Shown here one piece after another: positions 1 through 10,311 of a DNA stretch of 64,000 nucleotides. Numbering within the stretch: the stretch's first letter is position 1; each line of letters opens with the position of its first letter. The notes under the pieces were generated by a model. The model worked only from the letters and a program-made list of their open reading frames with translations. It ran no database searches and had not been told where the DNA came from. The stretch is from Caballeronia sp. dw_19 (lineage in GTDB: Bacteria > Pseudomonadota > Gammaproteobacteria > Burkholderiales > Burkholderiaceae), in NCBI RefSeq assembly GCF_018449515.1, contig NZ_JAAVUQ010000001.1:248001-312000 (forward strand), in the 5' to 3' direction. The translations under genes were made by a program, and so were the position numbers.

Positions 1-546
1 CGTTCCATCACGCCGTGCAAGCGTGTCAAGCGGCGCTGCGAAGCAAATGCGTTCGCTAGCGCACCAAGTCGATGGAACAGTTCTGAATCAATTTTAAAAC
101 AACCGACGAATGGTGCCTCGCCCCCTCAACGCACAAGCCCCCGGGGTCGCGTTGCACGTCCGGAAAAAAACTCTAACGGGCCACCAGCAAGGCATTGCGC
201 AGACAAAAGCGTGCGCTGCATCAATCGCATCAATAGCGCCTGTCTACTGACGCCATGTTCAAGAGTGAAACAAAAATATCCATCTGCGGATTCGCGCTCA
301 CCCCGCTTGAAGCACGACGCCATGATGGCATTGAGATAGCGCATTGCTGGCACGGTCCTCGCTAAATGAGTCTCGCAGCACCGGCACCGTCGAAAAACGA
401 ATTCAACTAAATGACGATGCCGGGTTGCTTACGGGGCTGGTCGCGACACGTTTCGATGGATGCCGTCAGATGCATCCACGAAACGAATCGCTGACCGGTA
501 AATAACAAGTAAGGCGCAATGCGCAAAGTTACGAGAGAAGAACATC
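1..546. other. Gene-free upstream region
   Basis: No reading frame here has a plausible start site and protein-like composition. The last 60 bases are the leader of the Crp-type regulator that starts at 547. The far left edge may belong to a gene outside the window, but nothing supports a coding call. Confidence 0.5.
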
Positions 547-1281
547 ATGCTGACCCTTCAGTCCGACCTGCACGGCAATCATTTGTTGGGTGCGCTTCCC
601 GCACACGAATGGCAAGCCCTCACGCCGCATCTTGAACTGGTTCAACTTCGCACCGACCAATTGCTGTGCGATTCGGGACAACGTATTCATCACGTGTATT
701 TCCCCACCACCGCCATCATCTCCCTTCTGCATACGATGGAAGACGGCGGTTCGGTAGAGATCGCAGCAGTCGGCCGTGAAGGCATGACCGGCGTGCCGGT
801 ACTGACTGGCGGAGAAACCATGCCGACGCGTGTCCAGGTGCAATGCCCAGGCTTCGCTTATCGCATGAGCGCATCCGCACTGCGTGAGCAGTTTGGCCGC
901 TCTGACTTCCTGCGCCGCCTGATGCTGCTGTACATGCAAGCCCTCCTCACGCAAGTTGCGCAAACGGCGGCATGCAATCGCCACCACTCGCTCAGCAAGC
1001 AACTGTGCCGCTGGCTTCTCATCGAAATCGATCGCACCACGTCGAATCAATTGCAAGTCACGCAGCAGTTGATTGCCGACATGCTGGGCGTGCGTCGTGA
1101 AGGCGTGACAGAAGCCGCAGGCAAGCTCCATGACGCCGGCCTGATCCATCACAGCCGTGGTTGCATCAAGGTCCTGGATCGCGAAGGCCTCGAGTCGCGT
1201 GCATGCGAATGCTACGGCATCGTCAAGCGTGAATTCGACCGGTTGCTGCCGCGTCTGCATCAGGCTGAAGCGGTTCACTGA
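547..1281 (+). CDS. Crp/Fnr-family transcriptional regulator
   Basis: The 244-residue protein has the two-part layout of the Crp/Fnr family. An N-terminal cyclic-nucleotide-binding-like beta-roll spans about residues 10-130, and a C-terminal winged helix-turn-helix lies around residues 175-225 (QLIADMLGVRREGVTEAAGK). It has no N-terminal cysteine cluster, so an Fnr-type iron-sulfur sensor is unlikely. The GREGM stretch and the HVYFP start of the roll are typical of the Burkholderiales subfamily found near exopolysaccharide and stress genes. The start follows GAGAGAAG. It stands alone, about 1 kb upstream of the polysaccharide export genes and in the same orientation, so control of that locus is plausible but only inferred from position. 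Confidence 0.9.
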   Translation: MLTLQSDLHGNHLLGALPAHEWQALTPHLELVQLRTDQLLCDSGQRIHHVYFPTTAIISLLHTMEDGGSVEIAAVGREGMTGVPVLTGGETMPTRVQVQCPGFAYRMSASALREQFGRSDFLRRLMLLYMQALLTQVAQTAACNRHHSLSKQLCRWLLIEIDRTTSNQLQVTQQLIADMLGVRREGVTEAAGKLHDAGLIHHSRGCIKVLDREGLESRACECYGIVKREFDRLLPRLHQAEAVH

Positions 1282-2322
1282 ACACGGGACATGGTGCAGG
1301 AGTGAAGGAGCCAGGCCATGGCCTCAAGTGTTCGGCGCTTGTGTCTCGATGCGACCCTTGGGCGCTATTGGCGAATCGGCCTCGTTGTTCGGCGTGTCTG
1401 GATCGTTCGGATGGACCGCAGGTTCGGTGGAATTTCCCGTATTGCAGAAGCACGCGAAACGGACTTCCCCCGCAGCAGTTCATCGTCGTTCCGGCCGACC
1501 CCGTGCTCTCCCCTTCCTGCAATCGTGATCGTGCGCCTGATGTTGGCGTGGGCGCCGATGACGTTCTCCAGACAACCCGGCCTGCTGCGTTCGACTTTGC
1601 ATCGACCCGCACTGGCACGCTCGCATTCGTTGAAGGCGCTTTCATCATTTCGTCTCTCGAGTCGCGCATGCTGAATTGCCGATTATCTGAACAGCATTTG
1701 AATCGAAGAGCTGCGCGCATGACTGATCTCGCGACGCGCCACGATAAAGTTTCTGCTTCACGAGTTTCTGCTTCACGTAGTAAGCGAGATGTTCAGGAGT
1801 CCCGCGTCAAGTACATCCAGCACGCGGTCTCACGCAAAAAGTATTTGTGTGAAGTAAGACCCGGACGTGCGCAAGCGCACTTACCGACCCTGCCGATAAC
1901 GCCACGATGTCATATCGAACGGCCAGATGCGCGCCTCCGCCTTGACCTTCATGGCCGGCAAGTGCGAGCAGCCCGGACGATATAAGCAGTGAGAAGAAAT
2001 GAAGCACGGCTGTAGAGCAACATAGTCAATACAGATTTTTTTCGAAGGTACGTGGATCTCCTGCCGCGCGCCTTTCAACCTGTGGTTCTTCCTGTGTGAA
2101 CACCCGTCCGATAGTCAGACGGGGAGCGTTAGCTGTTGTCACGAGTGGTTGCCGCGATGGGTGGACCGGGGAAGAAACCCAGTCGCGAGTAATACCGGGA
2201 CCAGAGCTGCGAAGGCGCTCATGTCATGCACGGGAAGCACCCCCTACGCGCACTGCGCGGTGACAGGCAGGAGACTTTGCGCTGAGGAGATTCAGCGTAT
2301 CCGTAACGCGAGGACTACTAAT
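1282..2322. other. Long gene-poor gap upstream of the export operon
   Basis: About 1 kb without a gene I can support. Several open frames of 100-230 codons exist on both strands but overlap each other, lack convincing ribosome binding sites and resemble nothing recognisable, as expected in GC-rich DNA. A tandem 15-bp repeat (AGTTTCTGCTTCACG twice) lies near 1746-1775. The promoter and leader of the export operon should be at the right end. The reading frame of the exporter stays open upstream to 2149 but that part does not look like protein. Confidence 0.5.
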
Positions 2323-3636
2323 ATGAACATCAAACTACTCGTATCACTGCTGGCTGGCGCGACCTTCACAGCATCGCTTACCGGTTGCGCGATTGCGCCC
2401 GGACCGTATCTCGACACCGACCGGCTGGACCAGACGCCGTCACCGGAAAGCGTCGCCCAGGCGAACGTGAAGTATCACGTCCAGCCTATTGACGTCACCT
2501 ACTTCGAGACCCATCCGCGCATGGGCGATGCAACGCTTGCGAGCGTATGTCCGCTGACCTGTCTCACCAGGGACACGCGCAAGCTGTACGCGTATCACGT
2601 TGGCGTGAACGACCAGATCAGCGTCACGGTATGGGATCACCCTGAATTCAGCTCAGCCGGCATCTCGGCGAGCACGGGTGCGGCGGGCTTACCGCCGCTG
2701 CCCTCCGCAACAACCGGCGGCACGGCAGCGGGCGGCGGCGCGCCTGTTGGCGCGGCCGGCGGCACTGGCGGCACGAGCGCCCCCGAAGCCGGCGGCGTGA
2801 CCGTGCGCGTGGCCAATGACGGCACCATTTTCTTTCCGCGCGTAGGCCGTGTACAAGCAGTTGGCAAGACCGCTGAGGAACTGCAAGAGGCCCTGACCAA
2901 AGGTCTTTCGAAGACCATTCGCAATCCGCAGCTCGACGTTCGCATAACCGGTTTCTATAGCAAGCAGGTCCAGGTCACCGGCGACCTGAAGCAACCTTCG
3001 TCGCAGCCGATCACCGACGTGCCGCTGTCCGTCATCGATGCCATCAACCGCTCGGGTGGAGCGAATCCCGATGCCGACCTGCAGAATGTCGGCATCACGC
3101 GCGACGGTCATCGTTATGCAGTCGATGTAGCCGCCCTGCTCGATCGCGGCGATATCCAGCAGAATGTGTTGCTGCAGGATGACGACATCATCGACGTACC
3201 GGATCGCACCAAGAGCCGTGTGTTCGTGCTTGGTGAACTGGCGAAGCCGCAGACCATACCGATGAACCGCGGTCATTTGACGCTCGCCGACGCCCTCGCC
3301 AATGCGAACAGCATCGACCCGCACTCTGCCGATCCGCGCATGATCTATGTGATCCGTGGTTCGGACCAGCAGTTCGCGAAAGGCGGCATGCTCAAGACGT
3401 CGGCCATTACCTCCGCCGATGGAAGCATGGCGCCAGCTGCGCGGCCGCTCGATCTTAGTGTGTACAAACTGGACATGACGCAAGTGGACGCGCTGATGCT
3501 GATGACGCAATTCGACTTGCATCCGCGCGACGTGGTCTATGTGCAGGTTGCCAGCGCTGCTCGTTTCAACCGCGTGCTCGAGCAGATCTCGCCGACCATC
3601 CAGACCCTGTTCTACACCATACAAACCACCCGCTGA
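2323..3636 (+). CDS. Wza/BceE-like polysaccharide export outer-membrane lipoprotein
   Basis: A 437-residue outer-membrane polysaccharide export protein. I place the start at the ATG at 2323, preceded by GAGG, because it gives a clean lipoprotein signal (MNIKLLVSLLAG, then LTGC as lipobox); the frame is open further upstream but not protein-like. A PES-type domain follows (DQISVTVWDHPEF), interrupted by a Gly/Ala/Thr-rich low-complexity insert at about residues 110-160, then SLBB-like repeats. Family members form the octameric export channel that works with a Wzc tyrosine kinase, and the next gene, 33 bases on in the same orientation, encodes one. The two almost certainly form an operon for capsule or exopolysaccharide export. 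Confidence 0.93.
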   Translation: MNIKLLVSLLAGATFTASLTGCAIAPGPYLDTDRLDQTPSPESVAQANVKYHVQPIDVTYFETHPRMGDATLASVCPLTCLTRDTRKLYAYHVGVNDQISVTVWDHPEFSSAGISASTGAAGLPPLPSATTGGTAAGGGAPVGAAGGTGGTSAPEAGGVTVRVANDGTIFFPRVGRVQAVGKTAEELQEALTKGLSKTIRNPQLDVRITGFYSKQVQVTGDLKQPSSQPITDVPLSVIDAINRSGGANPDADLQNVGITRDGHRYAVDVAALLDRGDIQQNVLLQDDDIIDVPDRTKSRVFVLGELAKPQTIPMNRGHLTLADALANANSIDPHSADPRMIYVIRGSDQQFAKGGMLKTSAITSADGSMAPAARPLDLSVYKLDMTQVDALMLMTQFDLHPRDVVYVQVASAARFNRVLEQISPTIQTLFYTIQTTR

Positions 3637-3669
3637 CACGAGTGTCACTTGTTACGCCTGGAGTGCGAC

Positions 3670-6069
3670 ATGAGTACTTATGAAATGCTGGAACATTCGC
3701 CCACGCCGGCCAAGGACGAAGAGTTCGTCCTGCGTGATCTGGTGCGGATGATTGTGGACCAGATCTGGTGGGTGCTGGGCATTGCGTTCAGCATCCTGCT
3801 GGCCGCCGTCCTGTACGCGAAGATGTCAACGCCCGTCTATTCGGCAGATGCGCTGGTGCAGGTGGAAACACCCAGCCCCAACTCACCCAACAGCGCCCAG
3901 GCATCGCTTGCCGCGGCGCTGATGCCGAGTGCGGGTTCGCTGCATGCCGACGCTGAGATCGAGATCATCAAGAGCCGCGCGGTAATCGACCCGGTGGTCG
4001 AACAGTTCAAGCTGAACTTCGGCACGTCCTCGAACGTCATGCCGGTGATTGGCCGGGTGACGTCGTTGTTCGCGCATAACGGTCGTCCCCTTCCCGCCCT
4101 GTTCGGCTTTGATTCATACGCCTGGGGCGGCGAAGAGTTCAAGGTGGACTCGGTGGACGTGCCGAGCATCTTGCAGGATCAGCGCCTTACGTTGCGTGCG
4201 CTTGGAGAAGGCCGCTTCGAGCTGCTCGATGCAGAGAATCACGAACTGCTCAAAGGCGAAGCCGGTACCCTCGCGACAGGCAACGGCGTCACGCTGATGG
4301 TGAGTCAACTGGTTGCGCGTCCCGGCACCGAGTTCTTCGTCACGCGTGCCTCGCAGCTTGAAGCCGTGCAGGCCTTCGGTGCCGGCATGCAGGTCGGAGA
4401 GAAAGGCAAGGACACGGGCATTGTGCAGATTTCGTATAGCGGCGCGCAGCCGATCTTCATTACGGAAGTTGCGAATGCAGTGGCTGCTTCCTATCTGAAG
4501 CAGCGTACAGAGCGTGCGCAGGAAGAAGCGAACCGCATGCTGACCTTCCTGAACAACGAACTGCCGCGAGTACGTGATGAATTGCGCGCCAGCGAAACCG
4601 CGTTGGCGCAATATCAGACCGCCGCCGGATCATTCCAGCCCACCCAGGAAGCGCAGACGTATCTCTCCGGTGGACTTGACTATGAACGCCAGATTGCCGC
4701 GTTGCGGATGCAGCGCGTGCAGCTACTGCAGCGCTTTACCGATGGGGCTGACGAAGTCCATGCAATTGATGCGCAACTCGCCGCGCTCAATGTAGAGAAG
4801 TCGCGCTTCGAGAACCAGTTCAAGACGTTGCCGGGGTCGGAGCGTCAGGCTGTTTCGCTGCAACGTGAAGCGAAGGTCAACTCCGAAATCTATGTTGCCC
4901 TGCTGAACAAGACCCAGGAGTTGTCGATCAGCCGTGCGGGGACGGTGGGCAATGTACATATCATCGATATGGCGCTTGTACCCTCGCAACCCGTCAAGCC
5001 CAAGGCCGCGTTGATTATTGCCGCGGGTGGTTTGCTCGGGGTGATCGCGGGGGTTGTATTTGCCTTTGTACGACGTGCATTTTTTGCGGGTGTGGACGAT
5101 CCCGATCTGGTTGAACGCCGCTTTAACTTGCCGATCTTCGGCGCCATTCCGTTCAGTGCTGAGCAAGCCCGGCTTGATCGTGTGCGGCTTGATCGTCCGG
5201 TTGCCCTGCCTTCGGCGAAAGGGACGGCGAGTGGGGTAAAGCGGCTGGGTACGCAGTCGGTGGGCGATGGACTTGGTTCGACGCTTGGTCTTTCTGCGAA
5301 AACGCCCGTGGCAATGGCGCTTCAGAACGCGACCGTTTTGCCGGCTTCACGCAGTGCCACGCAGCCTTTGCTTTCAACGACGCATCCGTTCGATACATCG
5401 ATTGAAGGGCTTCGCGGGCTTAGGGCGACGCTGCAATTTGCGCTTGTCGATGCGCCTAACCGGGTGATTGCCATTACGAGTCCGGCGCCGTCCGATGGCA
5501 AGAGTTTCCTGTCTGCCAATCTTGCTGCGCTGCTCGCGGAGTCCGGCAAGCGGGTGCTGCTTATCGATGCGGATCTGCGTCGAGGGCGACTAGCTCAGTA
5601 TCTCGGGCGGTCTTCACATGGTGGGCTTACTGAGTTGCTCACCGGGCAGACGGACTTCGAGATGGCTGCTCGCGAGACAGGCGTGCAGGGGTTGCACTTC
5701 ATTGGTTCGGGTGCTCATCCGCCTAACCCGTCGGAGATTCTGACGTCAGCACGGTTTGCTTCGCTGTTGCAGGCTTTTGAGAAGCAGTTTGACCTGGTCA
5801 TTGTTGATACACCGCCGTTGCTTGCGGTGCCGGATGCGGCTGTTATTGCCAGTTTGGCTGGGTCTACCGTACTGGTTATGCGTTCGGGTGCTCACTCGGA
5901 AAAGAATATCGCCGATTCGCTGAAGAAACTTAAACGGGCGCATGCCAGGGTTGTGGGTGGGGTGTTGAATGCCATGCCGGCCAAGAGTGGTGGTCGCAAG
6001 GGCACTTATGATTATGCTTACGCTTATACGTATACCAGCGATCCGCTCGCTGCCGACGTCAAGCATTGA
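3670..6069 (+). CDS. Wzc/BceF-like polysaccharide co-polymerase and tyrosine autokinase
   Basis: This 799-residue inner-membrane protein has the Wzc/BceF layout. An N-terminal Wzz domain has a first membrane segment (IWWVLGIAFSILLAAVLY), the periplasmic part is long with coiled coil around residues 270-390, and the second membrane segment is at about 440-465 (AALIIAAGGLLGVIAGVVF). The cytoplasmic BY-kinase domain carries a Walker A variant (SPAPSDGKSF), Walker A' (VLLIDADLRRG) and Walker B (LVIVDTPPL). The tail is tyrosine-rich (YDYAYAYTYT), the usual autophosphorylation cluster. The ATG at 3670 follows GGAG. An in-frame TTG at 3649 is less likely. It is the partner of the exporter just upstream and should control chain length and export. 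No matching phosphatase gene is visible in the window. Confidence 0.95.
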   Translation: MSTYEMLEHSPTPAKDEEFVLRDLVRMIVDQIWWVLGIAFSILLAAVLYAKMSTPVYSADALVQVETPSPNSPNSAQASLAAALMPSAGSLHADAEIEIIKSRAVIDPVVEQFKLNFGTSSNVMPVIGRVTSLFAHNGRPLPALFGFDSYAWGGEEFKVDSVDVPSILQDQRLTLRALGEGRFELLDAENHELLKGEAGTLATGNGVTLMVSQLVARPGTEFFVTRASQLEAVQAFGAGMQVGEKGKDTGIVQISYSGAQPIFITEVANAVAASYLKQRTERAQEEANRMLTFLNNELPRVRDELRASETALAQYQTAAGSFQPTQEAQTYLSGGLDYERQIAALRMQRVQLLQRFTDGADEVHAIDAQLAALNVEKSRFENQFKTLPGSERQAVSLQREAKVNSEIYVALLNKTQELSISRAGTVGNVHIIDMALVPSQPVKPKAALIIAAGGLLGVIAGVVFAFVRRAFFAGVDDPDLVERRFNLPIFGAIPFSAEQARLDRVRLDRPVALPSAKGTASGVKRLGTQSVGDGLGSTLGLSAKTPVAMALQNATVLPASRSATQPLLSTTHPFDTSIEGLRGLRATLQFALVDAPNRVIAITSPAPSDGKSFLSANLAALLAESGKRVLLIDADLRRGRLAQYLGRSSHGGLTELLTGQTDFEMAARETGVQGLHFIGSGAHPPNPSEILTSARFASLLQAFEKQFDLVIVDTPPLLAVPDAAVIASLAGSTVLVMRSGAHSEKNIADSLKKLKRAHARVVGGVLNAMPAKSGGRKGTYDYAYAYTYTSDPLAADVKH

Positions 6070-6136
6070 AGGTTGTTCGGGGGAGATGTTTTGGTTCTGT
6101 GAGATGAGATAGCCAGTAAGGCTGCCAGTGTTTTTG

Positions 6137-6166
6137 ACGCCCGCGCAAGCGGGCGTTATTTTTTAT
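6137..6166 (+). terminator. Rho-independent terminator after the kinase gene
   Basis: A perfect 8-bp stem (ACGCCCGC / GCGGGCGT) with a GCAA tetraloop is followed by TATTTTTTATT. It ends the exporter-kinase operon and touches the left arm of the large inverted repeat. Confidence 0.88.
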
Positions 6167-7450
6167 TCGCACTTAAGTTATTCGCTCGCGCCGGTGGACG
6201 GGTTTGGGCGTTGGCGAGTTTGTCGGTCGTGGTCGGGGTTGATGTCGGGGTGCTAGGTTCAAGGGTTAGCGGTTGGAGTCAATGCCCGGTTGCTGCTTTC
6301 AGCGTTAGTGGTCTGCATGAGTCGGATTTTCTCTTTATCACTGTTAGCCACTGTGCGTGGCGGCACGTCATTTCTTTGTCCAAAGCGACAAAGAAACGAA
6401 GCAAAGAAAACGCTTTCAACCACGTTACCCTAAGTGTCCACAGCGTGCAGTTTCTATTCATAGGTGCCCCAAAAGCACGGTGCTCGCCAGAACCACGGAT
6501 GTTTGAACCCCTCCTTCTCGCGAATCCTGACACGAACACGCTTCGCCACCAGTGCTCTCGGGCAAGCACGAGCGCCCATGGATCAGTTCCGCCTGACGCG
6601 CATCTGTTGCTTCATTTCTAATGCGTCAACCACGGCCCGATCCGCACCTAAGGTGCGCGTGCATCCTCTCAGATATTTGTTAGCTTTCCTATTTTTTAAA
6701 AAAAATAAAAACTATGAGATCAATCCTGATCTGCTAGGAATTTTGGGTATTCAGGGGGATGTATGAGATGCGCGGACGTGAAATGCATGGAGGTGGTGAC
6801 TATGCGATTCGAATTATTTTGTTCGGGCGTGGTACGCGCGCAGCGCGGGGTGCCCCTTGGGCAGGTTCAATCACCGGTGGCGAAGCGTGTGGGTATCAGT
6901 GTTCGGAGAAGGAAGGGCTCACACATCGGTGGCTCTGGCGAGCACCGTGCTTTTGGCGCACCTATGTCTAGAGCGGGTTGGCTACGAGCTTCGTCGCGTG
7001 CACATATTCGGCAGGAGGTTGTCCGCGGATAGCGCGGGGTGCCCCTTGGGCAGGTTCAATCACTGGTGGCGAAGCGTGTGGGTATCCGTGTTCGGAGAAG
7101 GAGGGGTTCACACATCCTCCGCTCTGGCGAGCACCGTGCTTTTGGGGCACCTATGAATCAAAACTGCACGCTGTGGACACTTAGGGTAGCGTGGTTTAAA
7201 AGCGCTTTCTTTGCTTCGTTTCTTTGTCGCTTTGGACAAAGAAATGACGTGCCGCCACGCACAGTGGCTAACAGTGATAAAGAGAAAATCCGACTCTCGC
7301 AGACCACTAACACCGAAAGCAGCAACCCGGCATTGCCCCCCGACCGCTAACACCAGAACCGACCACCCCAGCATCAACCCCGACCACTACACCCGAAACC
7401 ACCAACACCCAAACCCGTCCACCGGCGCGAGCGAAAAACTTAGCGCGAAC
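6167..7450. repeat. Large imperfect inverted repeat with a third internal unit
   Basis: The left arm (about 6167-6561) is the reverse complement of the right arm (about 7060-7450). Matching blocks can be read end to end: CTCGCGCCGGTGGACGGGTT at the outer tips, the run containing GACGTGCCGCCACGCACAGT, GTCGCTTTGGACAAAGAAA, and GAGCACCGTGCTTTTG. A further direct copy of the inner 120 bases of the right arm lies at about 6843-6966. The arms differ by scattered substitutions and small gaps. No transposase or other gene fits inside; the open frames are products of the repeat. The central part (6650-6800) is AT-rich. It may be a non-autonomous mobile element or a dispersed intergenic repeat. Confidence 0.85.
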
Positions 7451-7464
7451 GAAGAATCACCGCC

Positions 7465-8637
7465 CTAAGCGGCCTTAACATACGCCGGCGGCATGACACT
7501 CGTCAACTCGCTCTCCCGGCTAGGACCGGCCTTGGCCATCGCGTTCAACACCTCGACAATAAACCGTCGACGGAAATCAGCAGCACCGAACCGCTCAGCA
7601 TTCCTGCGGCACGCAGCAACCGTAAAGGCATGCGAACAATCCTCGAACCGCTCCACGGCATCACACAACGACGCCGATGTCTGGGTCATGAAATGCAACC
7701 CCGTCGCCCCTGGCGATCCGAGCGGCACCACCGACTCCAGCGCCCCACCCTTGCCATAAGCAATCACCGGTGTGCCACATGCCTGAGCCTCCACTATGGC
7801 AATGCCGAAATCCTCTTCCGCGGCATACACGAACGCCTTGGCGCGTTGCATATGATCCTTCAAGACCTCGAACGACTGATACCCCAAAATACTCACATTA
7901 GGCGTGGCCTTCGACCTCACCAGATCCATCTGCGGACCATCGCCAATCACCACCAGCTTGCGATCAGGCATGGAAGCAAACGCTTCCACAATCATATCGA
8001 TACGCTTGTAAGGCACCATCCGCGAAGCGGTCAAATAAAAGTCACCCTTCTTGTCACCCACCTCGAATGCCTGGACATCAACCGGCGGTGCAATGACCGC
8101 CGCTTCACGCCTATAGCTCTTCATGATCCGGCGAGCCACGAACTGCGAATTCGCAATCATGCGGTCCACGCCGTTAGCCGAGCGCGCGTCCCAGTTGCGC
8201 AGGTAATGCAGCAACATGCGCGCAGCCCATGACCGCGGTCCATGCTCAAGACGCGCCTCACGCAAATACTGATGTTGCAAGTCCCACGCGTATCGAATGG
8301 GTGAATGCACATAACTCACATGGGTCTGGTCAGGCCCGACCAGCACGCCCTTCGCTACCGCATGCGAACTCGAGAGCACAAGGTCATAGCCGGACAAGTC
8401 GAACTGTTCGATAGCAAGCGGCATCAGCGGCAAATATCCCCGATACTTTTTCTTCGCGTAGGGAAGCCCTTGAATGAAGGACGTCTTCACTGGCTTGTTG
8501 TGAACAATGGAGCGGTCTTCGAGGAAGTCCACCAGACTGAAGATATCTGCCTGCGGAAAGCACGCAATCATCTGCTCCAGCACCTTCTCCGCGCCGCCAG
8601 ACACCACCAGCCAGTCGTGAACAATAGCCACTTTCAT
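7465..8637 (-). CDS. GT4-family glycosyltransferase
   Basis: A 390-residue retaining GT-B glycosyltransferase of family 4. The N-terminal Rossmann domain opens with MKVAIVHDWLVVSGGAEKVL, where the Gly-Gly-Ala loop is typical. The C-terminal nucleotide-sugar domain carries the EX7E motif region (EEDFGIAIVEAQ) and a CGTPVIAYGKGG loop. I start at the ATG at 8637; the 28 codons upstream in frame do not resemble the family. It probably transfers mannose or a related hexose from a nucleotide sugar to a lipid-linked intermediate in polysaccharide assembly, but the sugar cannot be read from sequence. It is divergent from the next glycosyltransferase and separated from the export genes by the inverted repeat. 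Confidence 0.92.
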   Translation of the reverse strand: MKVAIVHDWLVVSGGAEKVLEQMIACFPQADIFSLVDFLEDRSIVHNKPVKTSFIQGLPYAKKKYRGYLPLMPLAIEQFDLSGYDLVLSSSHAVAKGVLVGPDQTHVSYVHSPIRYAWDLQHQYLREARLEHGPRSWAARMLLHYLRNWDARSANGVDRMIANSQFVARRIMKSYRREAAVIAPPVDVQAFEVGDKKGDFYLTASRMVPYKRIDMIVEAFASMPDRKLVVIGDGPQMDLVRSKATPNVSILGYQSFEVLKDHMQRAKAFVYAAEEDFGIAIVEAQACGTPVIAYGKGGALESVVPLGSPGATGLHFMTQTSASLCDAVERFEDCSHAFTVAACRRNAERFGAADFRRRFIVEVLNAMAKAGPSRESELTSVMPPAYVKAA

Positions 8638-8745
8638 GATGAAACCCGTCTGCTGCAGCCTTTGCTGCGATGAAGCGAGTTTAAAGATAGTCACTGCACG
8701 CTTTCGTGCGCATGCCCACACACTTCGCCCATCGCATTGCGAATA

Positions 8746-10191
8746 ATGAGCGCTGTGTCCGCTTGCCCACGGTTGGTACCTTCATCCGCTCAGGGTTTGC
8801 CCATCGTTCATTCGACTATTCGCAACGCCCTGTCACCGATGCCAACAAAATCCGCAGCCAGCTTATCAATTCCATCCACCACGCTGCTGCGTGATAAAGG
8901 CCCGGCGACGGCCACCAACACACGCGAATCCGCACCGCAACGCGCGGATACCACCACTGCGTCGTTATCGAAGAAAGAGCCTCGTATCCTCTTCATCGAC
9001 CAGAGCGGGCAGCTCGGCGGCGCCGAGATCTGCCTGCTGCCGCTAGCCATTCAATGTACCCAACGCAGCGAAGTCCTGTTGCTATCGGACGGACCGTTTC
9101 GCGAACGGCTCCAGGCCGAAGGCGTGCGGGTATCGGTAGACACGAACGCGCGTATCTCGAACATCAAGAAGGACCGCATGCGGTTCGCCGCACTGGCCGC
9201 ATTGCCGGGTATCGTGCGCCAGGTGCGCTCCATTGCGGCCCGCGCGAAGTCCTTCGATATCGTGTTCCTCAACACGCAAAAGGCCTTGATTCTGGGCGCA
9301 TTTGGCCGCGTATTGCATCGCAAGCCTACGGTCTGGCATGTGCACGATATCGTCTCGCGCGACCACTTCGGCCGCCTGCATCTGTTGCTGATCAAGTGGG
9401 CCGTGAAGATCGGCGTCGATCATCTGATCGCTAATTCGCGTGCCTCCGCCGATGCGCTCGTCGAACTCACCGGCCTGCCGCCCAGCGCGGTACCTGTTGT
9501 GCACAACGGCGTGGACATGGCGCGTTTTCGTGGCAACACACCGCAAGCGGCGACGCCAATGGACCAGCGCCGCGCGTTACTCGGGCTTCCCGTCGACGCC
9601 TTTCTCGTCGGCTTGTTCGGTCGCTTCACCGCATGGAAGGGTCAGCACGTAGCACTTGATGCGATTGCACGCGTGCCACAGGCTCATCTTGTTCTTGTCG
9701 GCGATGCACTCTTCGGCGAGACCGACTATGCACAGGGTCTGAGAGCGCAAGCGAAAGCGCTTGGCATTGAAGAGCGTGTGCACTTCGCGGGTTTTCAACA
9801 CGATGTAGCGTCATGGATGAACGTGATGAACGTGGTCGTGCATGCGTCCACGCAACCGGAACCGTTCGGCCTTGTGATCATTGAAGCAATGGCCGCAGGC
9901 AAACCCGTGATCGCCTCTAACGGAGGCGCGGTGCCCGAAATATTGAGGGATCGCGAAAACGGGTTGATCGTCGAACCGGCCAATGCACCCGAGCTCGCGG
10001 ATGCAATCAGCACGTTGCAGCGTGAACCCGAGCTGGCGGTGCGTCTTGCTGCCCAGGGTCGTGCCGATGCAGGCGAGCACTTCTCTATCGAACGATATCT
10101 ACGCCAGATGACGCGCGCGCTTTTCGACATTGCAGCACCGGCGCCTAAAGCGGAAGCCGATGCCGATGTGAACCTGGCGAAGCATCGCTAA
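8746..10191 (+). CDS. GT4-family glycosyltransferase
   Basis: A GT-B glycosyltransferase of family 4. The recognisable fold starts around residue 80 with RILFIDQSGQLGGAEICLLP, continues through a linker region (VHNGVDMARF) and ends with the donor-binding segment containing EPFGLVIIEAMAAGKPVIAS, which holds the EX7E-type pair. The C-terminus is Ala/Glu-rich. The start is uncertain: ATG codons at 8746 and 8839 and a TTG at 8737 are in frame, none with a good ribosome binding site, and the first 75 residues look weakly conserved. It is transcribed away from the neighbouring glycosyltransferase. The role is transfer of a sugar to a growing surface glycan, with the sugar unknown. Confidence 0.9.
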   Translation: MSAVSACPRLVPSSAQGLPIVHSTIRNALSPMPTKSAASLSIPSTTLLRDKGPATATNTRESAPQRADTTTASLSKKEPRILFIDQSGQLGGAEICLLPLAIQCTQRSEVLLLSDGPFRERLQAEGVRVSVDTNARISNIKKDRMRFAALAALPGIVRQVRSIAARAKSFDIVFLNTQKALILGAFGRVLHRKPTVWHVHDIVSRDHFGRLHLLLIKWAVKIGVDHLIANSRASADALVELTGLPPSAVPVVHNGVDMARFRGNTPQAATPMDQRRALLGLPVDAFLVGLFGRFTAWKGQHVALDAIARVPQAHLVLVGDALFGETDYAQGLRAQAKALGIEERVHFAGFQHDVASWMNVMNVVVHASTQPEPFGLVIIEAMAAGKPVIASNGGAVPEILRDRENGLIVEPANAPELADAISTLQREPELAVRLAAQGRADAGEHFSIERYLRQMTRALFDIAAPAPKAEADADVNLAKHR

Positions 10192-10311
10192 CTGAAATGC
10201 TAAGGCAAAGACCGAAACACACGCAAAGGAAAATTGAACCAAACGGTTAAAGATTGAAAAATCCCGGTACATGAAATGCCCGGCTTTTCGATAACTGCTT
10301 GCCTGACTGCT

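Noticed and set aside
1302..1985. A 227-codon forward open frame upstream of the export genes
   Set aside because: No good start signal, low-complexity arginine-rich translation, overlaps frames of similar length on the other strand; typical chance frame in GC-rich DNA.
2100..2322. Possible JUMPstart/ops element upstream of the export operon because of GTTAGCTGTT near 2128
   Set aside because: The conserved GGCGGTAGCGT core is missing and the match is too short.
6211..7377. Several open frames of 70-140 codons inside the inverted repeat
   Set aside because: They pair up as mirror images of the two arms and have no protein-like composition.
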